DNA of 7,804 bases from an uncultured Veillonella sp. Lineage in GTDB: Bacteria; Bacillota; Negativicutes; Veillonellales; Veillonellaceae. Where the stretch lies: contig CALGLI010000419.1 of assembly GCA_937930265.1 (NCBI GenBank), forward strand, positions 1 to 7,804, read 5' to 3'. Below are positions 1 through 7,100 of the stretch, one piece after another. Within the stretch, counting starts at the first letter, position 1, and each line of letters starts with the position of its first letter. Under the pieces are notes generated by a model, which worked only from the letters and a program-made list of their open reading frames with translations, did no database searches and was not told the origin of the DNA. The position numbers and the translations under genes were made by a program.

Positions 1-258
1 TTGTGTGATTTAGGCAGTAAAGGCACCACAAGGCTACTACGCCTAACGGCATTCATCAGGAGAGGTATAAGGGGGAGCCTCTGCATGCATGAGCGAGTCA
101 TCGTTTCTTATGAAAACCTTGTCATTGTTTGATGAGTCTAGGTCTGTAAAAGTAAAATCAATTATGCTTATTGCTTCTTGTGAATGGTAACATGATTGAC
201 TAGTATATGAAGAAATCATGAAGAGGGAATATTATCTATGCGTTTTACTCATAATGGA

Positions 259-267
259 GGGGGGGGG
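259..267. repeat. Homopolymeric G tract (G9)
   Basis: Nine consecutive G residues follow TGGA and precede TAG in otherwise AT-rich DNA. Runs of this length are known in many bacteria to slip during replication and switch surface-protein expression. This one lies about 690 bases upstream of the adhesin start, outside any recognisable gene, and about 430 bases from the best promoter. An effect on transcription is therefore only a possibility. Confidence 0.75.
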
Positions 268-401
268 TAGAACGGTTTTCAAGGTTGTAAAAGTAAGCAT
301 ATATATACAAACTATTTCTTCGGGGGTAAAAGGTAGGGTGAGTGTTCTTTGCAATACTATTCTAATATAGTAGACTTACATAAGAATATATAATAGGATA
401 A

Positions 402-471
402 CTCATGCTTTCAAAGGGGGGGCCAAATAAACAATCTTGTTTAGACAGAGGATATAAAGAGGAAGAGATAT
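402..471. repeat. 70-bp tandem repeat, copy 1
   Basis: This copy begins CTCATGCTTTCAAA, then has a G7 run (416-422), a dyad at 428-443 and a purine-rich end (AGAGGAAGAGATAT). The next copy starts immediately at 472. Bases 424-459 are identical to 493-528 in copy 2. The copies differ mainly in the G run, which is seven G here and four in copy 2, followed by different bases. That accounts for the one-base difference in unit length. Confidence 0.9.
428..443. promoter_or_regulatory. Dyad site 1, possible operator
   Basis: TAAACAA-TC-TTGTTTA is a perfect inverted repeat with a two-base centre. That is too tight to form a good RNA hairpin and is the typical form of a dimeric DNA-binding-protein site. 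The same 16 bases recur 69 bp downstream. The regulator is unknown, and the site lies about 250 bases upstream of the best promoter. Confidence 0.4.
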
Positions 472-540
472 CTCATACTTTCAAAGGGGAGTCAAATAAA
501 CAATCTTGTTTAGACAGAGGATATAAAGGGGAAGAGATAA
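472..540. repeat. 70-bp tandem repeat, copy 2 (69 bp)
   Basis: This is the second direct copy, beginning CTCATACTTTCAAA with one substitution in the opening motif. It keeps the identical 36-base core (493-528) and a second copy of the dyad (497-512). A partial third copy follows directly. Confidence 0.9.
497..512. promoter_or_regulatory. Dyad site 2, possible operator
   Basis: This is the identical 16-base dyad in the second repeat copy. Two identical sites 69 bp apart could be bound co-operatively or looped. They could also be a passive result of the duplication. Confidence 0.4.
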
Positions 541-556
541 CTCATGCTTTCAAAGG
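541..556. repeat. Tandem repeat, partial third copy
   Basis: CTCATGCTTTCAAAGG repeats the start of copy 1 and then diverges into TTAACC. Including the bases before it, 536-556 matches 397-417 exactly. The dyad is absent, so the array holds two dyads and three opening motifs. Confidence 0.85.
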
Positions 557-693
557 TTAACCAAAGGAACTGTTTCAACTACTTGCTAATATAACATGTA
601 TAAATATAAATAGATCTAGTGAATTAGTGATGTCCTATTACTATATGTGAATGTGTAATCTATACCAAATTGACATATTATAGAAATAAATAG

Positions 694-722
694 TTGTGAT
701 AGGTAGTCAAATTGCATATAAT
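694..722 (+). promoter_or_regulatory. Predicted sigma-A-type promoter of the adhesin gene
   Basis: TTGTGA (694-699) and a perfect TATAAT (717-722) are separated by exactly 17 bases, the best -35/-10 pair I found upstream of the gene. Transcription would start near 729 and leave a leader of about 225 bases. The -35 box matches consensus at four of six positions. AT-rich DNA yields chance promoters, so confidence is moderate. Confidence 0.5.
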
Positions 723-840
723 ATAGTAAATAAGTGGGATAATTTTTAGGAAGTATCCCTTGGTATGTGCTTGTGAAAAGGATTAGACATACCAGTGAAA
801 ATAGAACTGGTTAGTATTGAATTAACCATAGACCGATACA

Positions 841-873
841 CTATAACTTTGATAGATAAGGGTTATAGTTTTT
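841..873 (+). terminator. Terminator-like hairpin in the leader
   Basis: CTATAAC (841-847) pairs with GTTATAG (862-868). The stem extends by two G-U pairs and one A-U pair to ten base pairs with an eight-base loop, and a run of five T follows (869-873). The stem is AT-rich and the T run short, so termination would be weak. It sits 80 bases before the start codon and downstream of the best promoter, so it could act as an attenuator. It could instead mark the end of an upstream transcript. Confidence 0.35.
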
Positions 874-942
874 GTGGTTTGTAATATTAGATATAGAGAT
901 TGTTAAAAATAGTTTAAAAACAGTTAGATTGATTGCTGAAAT

Positions 943-947
943 GAGGT
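943..947 (+). promoter_or_regulatory. Ribosome-binding site for the adhesin
   Basis: GAGGT lies seven bases before the ATG at 955 and fixes that start. The ATG at 941 is in another frame, and the adhesin frame has stops at 904, 922 and 937, so no earlier in-frame start exists. Confidence 0.8.
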
Positions 948-954
948 CATACAG

Positions 955-1131
955 ATGGGATTAAATCATGTGTATAAAGTTATTTGGAGTAAGACAAAGC
1001 ACTGCTATGTGGTTGTGTCTGAATTAGCAAAGCGAGTGGGTCGTAATAAAGTAAAAGCAGCGGTTGTACAAACGGGTACGGTGGCTGCTGTTTTGGCAGT
1101 TACCGCATTGACAGGTTCTGTTGTGCAAGCA
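955..1131 (+). other. ESPR and Sec signal peptide (residues 1-59/60)
   Basis: Residues 1-32 match the extended signal peptide region of large autotransporters, with the core KVIWSKTKHCYVVVSELAK and then a basic stretch (KRVGRNKVK). A hydrophobic segment follows at about residues 36-57. It ends in TGSVVQA-A, a good signal-peptidase I site after residue 59 or 60. In this family the ESPR slows inner-membrane export and helps keep the passenger unfolded in the periplasm. Confidence 0.92.
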
Positions 1132-4100
1132 GCATTGAATGACCCAGGTACAGGAAATGGTGCTGCTGTTGCATGGGGTACAGGTTCTCAAGCGACTACT
1201 CCTGATTCGGTGGCGATAGGAAAAGGAGCGAAAGCAGAAAATGCAAATGCTATAGCTATTGGTGGAGCATCAAAAAGCAGTGGAGATAGCGGTATAGCCT
1301 TAGGTAATCAGGCGAATGCAGAAAATAAATATACTGTAGCTATCGGTAGAGAGTCAAAAGCCAGTGGAGATAGAAATATAGCTTTAGGTTATCAAGCGAC
1401 AGCAAATAAAAATTTTGCTATAGCAATCGGTGCGGGTGCTAGTGCTCAAAAATCTAATAATGCTGTAGCTATTGGTGCAGGTTCACAAGCAAATGGTGCT
1501 ACATCGGTGGCATTGGGAATGCAATCGAAAGCTACAGGTAACGATAGTTATGCCATAGGCTTGGGAAGTGAATCCATTGGAGAGACGTCAATAGCTTTTG
1601 GTAATAACAGTAAAGCAAGGAAAGACCATGATATTGTTTTTGGTAGAGAAGCTAATACTCGAGATCAAGGTAGTGGTTATAGTATTGCCATTGGTTATGG
1701 TGCTATGTCGGGAACTAACAAAGGTGGGAAAAATCTTAATGGTGGAGATGCTGGCGGTGTAGCTATTGGTACTGGTGCTTATACTGGGGTAAATAAAAAT
1801 AATATTTCTTTAAACTCTGCTGTTGCAGTAGGGGCTGGTGCCGGTGCTGGATACCGCAAGGTGGGTGCAGATGGATTGCCGACGGACAATGCTACCGATG
1901 CGGATGATAATGCTAAGGTATTGGTGAAAGCCTTTGGTGGCACTACTGGTAATTTAGCTTATTTCAATAATGCAGGAAATGCCAATAAGGATGGTTTCTT
2001 CTCTTTCCAAAATGTAAATATTAATGAAGCCACAGCCTTAGGTCGTAATGCCCGTGCTATTGGGGACCAATCGGTAGCCATTGGTGCCCAATCTGTAGCA
2101 GGTCAAGGGTCTATCGTAATCGGTGGTAATGATATTCAAGCCTATGACAACAAGAAATATTTTAAAGCCGCGAATCCTACAAAGGGAGCGGCCACCACTG
2201 TTAATGATTATGACGCTGAGACAACACCTGGTACTGATAAAAATGGTAATCCAATTACGATTACAAACAAATATCATGAACTAGTAGGCGAAAAATTAGA
2301 TAACACCTATCGTTCTAGCTATGGTCAAGATGGTTCGACAGTCATCGGTATGCAGGCCCATTCAACGACTCCATTAGGTGTGGCGATTGGTACGAACTCC
2401 ATCGTTAGAAAAGGTGCCTTTGGTGCTACAGCGATCGGTTCTGGGGCGTCCGTATTCGCGAATGCGGAGGCTGCGGTAGCCATCGGTATGGGATCGAAAG
2501 CACAAGGTAATTATGCGGTGGCTGCAGGTACGGCGGCGAGTGCCAAAGAATCAGCTGTAGCCGCAGGTTATCATGCTGAAGCTGAGGTAAACGCAGTTGC
2601 CCTAGGTAACAAATCCGAGTCAAAAGCATCTGCGGTAGCTGTCGGTGATAGCTCTAAGGCGGCAGCCTCTTCTGTTGCAGTCGGTCAATTGGCGAAAGCC
2701 GAAAACGTAGCAGATATTGCGATAGGCCAAGGCGCGGTTGCCTCTGGTGAACAAGGTGCCATTGCTATGGGTCTTGGCACACAGGCGCAAGGTGACTCTT
2801 CCATCATGATCGGTGGCTCTGAAATTACCAAGGTAGCTGCACAAACTGTAAACTACCAAAAAGAGAAGAAAGATACATCTGGTAATACAGTTATTAAAAC
2901 AACGAAGAAACAAGAGCATATTGGTGGAGAAACGGTAGAACGTACAATCCGATCTGTAGAAATGGAGAATGCAACAGGTACCATTCAAGACGCCTATAGA
3001 GAATTAACGAATAATGAGACGTTAGATACTACTAGGTTAGATTATTCTTTACCTGCTAATAAAAATGGTCATGGCTCTATTTCGATGGGTATTCATTCTT
3101 TATCCACAGGTGATTTAGGTACTGCGATTGGTACGGGTGCACGTGTCACAAAATTAGGTGGCGTAGCATTAGGTACAGGGGCTATCTCTGAATTACAAAA
3201 TGGGGTGGCTATCGGTACGGGTTCTAGAGCAGATGCAAACTCTATTGGTACTCGTCAAACAGATATTTCTTATGATAAAGAAGGCCATATTGTTCCATTT
3301 GACAGTAAAAAGGTAGCCTATACATTCTATTGGGCAGGCGGTACAAATACTTCCGAAGGTGACGTAGTATCCTTTGGTACACCTGGTGCAGAACGTCAGT
3401 TGAAAAACGTAGCAGCAGGTCGTATTGCCGATGATTCTACAGATGCCATCAACGGTTCTCAGTTGAATTCTGTTACGAAACGTATGTCCAGTGGCTGGTC
3501 TGTGGAAGGTGAAAAAGATCACAATAGTTCCGGTGTGTTGAAACTAAAAGGTACTGTAGCAACAGGACAAAGTGTCAACTACGCAGCTGATGGTAAAAGT
3601 TCTACAAAAGGAGAAACTGGGACGGCCACAGGTCAAATAGATAAAGTTCGTCTTAATGATGAAGTGAAAATGCGCGTAGGCGATAACTTGGTGTTAAATC
3701 AAGAAGATGCATCTAGACCAGTGTATGAAGATCCAGATAATAAGGATCGCCAAACAGGAACACGTATAACGTCTAAATTCACGTACTCCTTGAATCCAGT
3801 GTTAAAAAACTTAACGAGTGCGACTTTTAAAAATGATGCAGGAGATACAACTGTCATCAATGGTGCGGGGGTGACAGTCACTCCAGTAACCACGGGAAAA
3901 CAACCTGTTTCTTTAACTACGTCAGGTCTAAATAACGGTGGCAATGCGATTTCTAACGTGGCAGGTAACTTAGCAGATACTAAAAATAGTACTGCCACTA
4001 AAGGAGCAAGCAATGCGACAACATCTCAAGAGGCACCAACTTTAGGAACTGGTACCAATCAAGTAAACTCAACGAACGCAGCCACAGTAGGTGACGTGTT

Positions 4101-7100
4101 GAACGCAGGCTGGAACCTACAAGGTAATAGCGCAGCCGTAGACTTTGTGAAACCATATGACACAGTAAACTTCATCAATGGCGACGGTACAACAGCGTCC
4201 GTAACGAGCACAGATGGAAAAACATCTACTGTGAAATACAGTGTTAACCTTGGGGATGGCTTGGAAAAAGATGCTAATAATAAGATTACTGTCAAAGCAG
4301 CGGATAAATCTTTAGAAGCAAATAAAGATGGTGTAAAAGTTAAAACAGATGGTAAGACGATTACAACTGACAATACTGATGGATTAAAAGTTGTCACTGG
4401 CGATATTGAACCTGTTACAACTGGTACTACTGCTGGCACTGTGAAGGTAAAAGATGATGATGCTGGTAAAATCGCTACTGTAGATTCCGTAGTAAATGCT
4501 GTGAATAGTGCGGCATGGACGGCTACATCAGGCAAGGCTGGCACTGGTACTGTTACTGGCACTACTGCAGAGCTAATCAAAGCTGGTAATACAGTGACTT
4601 TCAAAGCTGGTGATAATTTAGCCATTAAACAAGCTGGCAAAGAGTTTATCTATTCCTTGAACCCAGCATTAAGTGGATTAACAAGCGCCGAGTTTAAAGA
4701 TGGTAATAACAATACAGTAAATATCACTCCAACTGGCATTACCATTACAAAACCAGCAGATACGGCAACAAATACACCAGAAAAGACTGTGAAGTTGAAC
4801 CAAGATGGTTTGGATAACGGTGGTAATGCGATTACGAATGTGAAATCTGGATTGGATACGTATGGTGGTAATGTAGAAGGTACAACGGATAAAAACACTG
4901 GTTTGGTTAACTTGTCTAAACCTACCGCAGGAGAACCTAAAGTAAGCGACAATACAGCCGCTACTGTAGGCGATATCCGTAACATGGGTTGGATCGTGTC
5001 TTCCAATAAAACTACAGGTGAAAATGGTGCAGTTACTACTGATGAGTACTCCGCAACAGTGAAAAATGCGAACGAAGTGAAATTCGTTGGCGAAGGCAGT
5101 GCTATCGTATCTGGTAAAACAGATGGTAATGTACGTACAATCACTGTGAAAGTAGATGACCAAACATCCACTAACAATGCGGTAACACCTGTGGTGTATA
5201 CAGATAAAGATGGTAACCGAGTATATCCTACTGGTAAAAAAGATGATGATGGTAACCAAATCTTTAATACAAAACCAGATGGAAAAGGAACTACTGTAAC
5301 AGGTCCTATTAAAACAACGGTTAACGGACCAAAAGGTACAAGTACACCAACTACATTGTCTAATGTAGAAGGTAATTTAGTGGGCGCTAAAACAGGTACA
5401 GACGCACCAACAACTAGTGCAACAGCCCCAACATTGGGAACAGGAACTAACCAAGTAAACAAAAATAATGCAGCCACAGTAGGCGATGTATTACAAGCAG
5501 GTTGGAACTTACAAAACAATGGCACAGCGAAAGACTTCGTAAAACCATATGATACTGTCAACTTTGTTGATGGTGAGGGTACAACAGCTGTCGTAGAAAC
5601 GACAACAGATGGTAAAACATCTACTATAAAATACAGTGTGAACCTTGGTAATGGTTTACAAAAAGATACAAAGGGCAATACAATTTCTGTAAAACCAGCA
5701 GATAAATCCTTAACAGTAGGTACTGACGGTGTTAAGGTGAACCCAGGTGACAAATCCTTAGAGACTACCACTACAGGTTTGACTGTGAAAAAGGCCGATG
5801 CCTCTCTTGAAACGACCACAAATGGACTGAAAGTTAAAACGGATGGTACTACGATTACAACTGACGATACTAATGGGTTAAAAGTTGTCACTGGCGATAT
5901 TGAACCTGTTACAACTGGCACTACTGCTGGCACTGTGAAGGTAAAAGATAACGATGCTGGTAAAATCGCTACTGTAGATACAGTTGCTAAGGCTGTGAAT
6001 AATGCTGCTTTCACATTGAAAGCAAGTGCTACGACAGGTGGTACAAGAAATGCAGATAGTAGTGTTGGTGCAGCTGGTGAATCCATTAAAGCCGGTAGCA
6101 CTGTAGAAATGATCGCTGGCAAAAACCTAGAGGTAAAACATGATACTAGCGGTAAAATCACATTTGCTACGGTAGAGAATCCTTCTTTCAACACTATTCA
6201 AGTAGGTGGCGATGAAGGTCCTAAATTGGCGAAAGCAGATGATGGCAGCATTAAAGTGTCTGACAAAGATGGTACAGAACCTGTAAAAATTACAAATGTA
6301 AAAGCTGGAGATATTTCTAAGACATCTACAGATGCTATTAACGGTAGTCAATTCCATGCAGTAGCTAAGAATAAGATTAAATTAGCTGGTCAAAATGGAA
6401 CAGCTAAGGCTACAGAAACAGATGAACAAGCACTAGATCAAACAGGTGGTATCAAATTTACTGTTAAATCTAGCGATGGGGCATTGTTAGATGTAGCGGC
6501 AGCAGATGATACCATCACATTGACACCAAAAACTGGTACGATTACAACAGGCACAGATGGAGTGCCAACGGCTAATACAACTGATGGCAAATTAGTGACT
6601 GCGGACCAACTAGTGACTGCTTTAACAAAAATGGGCTGGAAAGCTACAGCTGGTAATGAGGGTACTGGAACTGTAACAGGTAATGTTGCTACATTAGTTA
6701 AAGCTGGAGAAACAGTAACTTTTAAAGCTGGTAACAATTTAGCGGTTAAACAAGATGGTAAAGACTTTACCTATTCTTTACAAAAAGAATTAACAGGTCT
6801 AACAAGCGCTGAATTTAAAGATGCTAATAAAAATACAGTAAATATCACTCCAACTGGCATTACCATTACAAAACCAGCGGATGCAACAGGTGCTAATGGC
6901 AAAACGGTGACGTTGAACCAAAATGGTTTGGATAACGGTGGCAACCCAATTACAAATGTAACAAGTAATTTGATTAACTATAATGAGCCTGATGTAAATG
7001 GTAAAGCTCCAGTTAAAAATGGATTGCGTAACTTCGATAATAATGCGGTACCTGATACAAATGCAGCTACAGTAGGCGATATCCGTAACATGGGTTGGAT

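Larger units (their letters stand above)
1..693. other. Upstream region without a convincing gene
   Basis: No reading frame here has a plausible start, ribosome-binding site and recognisable product. On the + strand one frame is open from the left edge to the TGA at 130-132; it could be the tail of an upstream gene, but its 43 codons resemble nothing I know. The rest is AT-rich and stop-dense in all frames. It contains a G9 run (259-267), a G5 run (322-326), the 70-bp tandem repeats (402-556) and the 8-base palindrome GGTTAACC (555-562). I infer a regulatory or decayed spacer upstream of the adhesin gene. Confidence 0.6.
729..954 (+). promoter_or_regulatory. Structured 5' leader of the adhesin mRNA
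   Basis: If transcription starts near 729, the leader carries a dense series of inverted repeats. These are GGGATA/TATCCC (736-741 with 754-759), TGGTATGT/ACATACCA (761-768 with 787-794), ACCAGT/ACTGGT (791-796 with 806-811), TGGTTA/TAACCA (808-813 with 823-828) and GTATC/GATAC (753-757 with 835-839). Several share bases and cannot form together, as expected of a switching RNA. A terminator-like hairpin follows at 841-873. I do not recognise a known riboswitch class. A three-codon ATG-TGC-TTG-TGA frame at 765-776 lacks support as a leader peptide. Confidence 0.4.
1141..3255 (+). other. YadA-like head (left-handed parallel beta-roll repeats)
   Basis: Residues about 63-768 hold runs of the 14-16-residue head repeat, recognisable as AIGxxAxA, ALGxxSxA or AVGxxSxA. 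Examples are SVAIGKGAKAENANAIAIG near 1207 and AVAIGMGSKAQGNYAVAAG near 2473. In YadA each repeat forms one turn of a trimeric beta-roll. The runs are broken by a glycine-rich loop region (about 1700-2035) and two longer inserts (2125-2340 and 2812-3090). The last turns, near 3121-3240, read AIGTGARVTKLGGVALGTG and then GVAIGTGSRADAN. Confidence 0.9.

Noticed and set aside
1..132. Frame open from the left edge on + and a short ATG frame on - (from 101 to the edge)
   Set aside because: Each is too short and without recognisable motifs. The + frame could be the end of an upstream gene, but nothing in the sequence supports it.
389..394. TATAAT as a promoter -10
   Set aside because: No -35-like hexamer lies 16-18 bases upstream, and the region is AT-rich enough for chance occurrence.
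402..556. CRISPR array
   Set aside because: The units are contiguous direct repeats of about 70 bp with no unique spacers, and no cas genes are visible.
670..698. Perfect TTGACA at 670-675 as the -35 box
   Set aside because: At 16-18 bases downstream there is no acceptable -10 box (GTTGTG at 17 bases). The TTGTGA/TATAAT pair at 694-722 is better.
765..776. Leader peptide ATG-TGC-TTG-TGA
   Set aside because: It has only three codons, with a poorly spaced AGGAAG upstream. It is more simply explained as part of the hairpin arm at 761-768 and its loop.
2038..3522. Several 67-122-codon minus-strand frames opposite the head
   Set aside because: They are antisense to a well-supported gene, have biased Cys/Ile/Arg/Tyr-rich compositions typical of shadow frames, and show no family features.
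4650..6194. A 515-codon open frame on the minus strand, antisense to the stalk
   Set aside because: The same minus-strand frame is nearly open across 3699-6737 and mirrors the stalk repeats (hydrophobic Val/Pro/Thr/Ser product). It arises because the adhesin's Thr/Gly/Val/Lys-rich codons rarely create stops in that frame. It begins with GTG, has no domain I recognise, and its repeats are the complement of the stalk modules.
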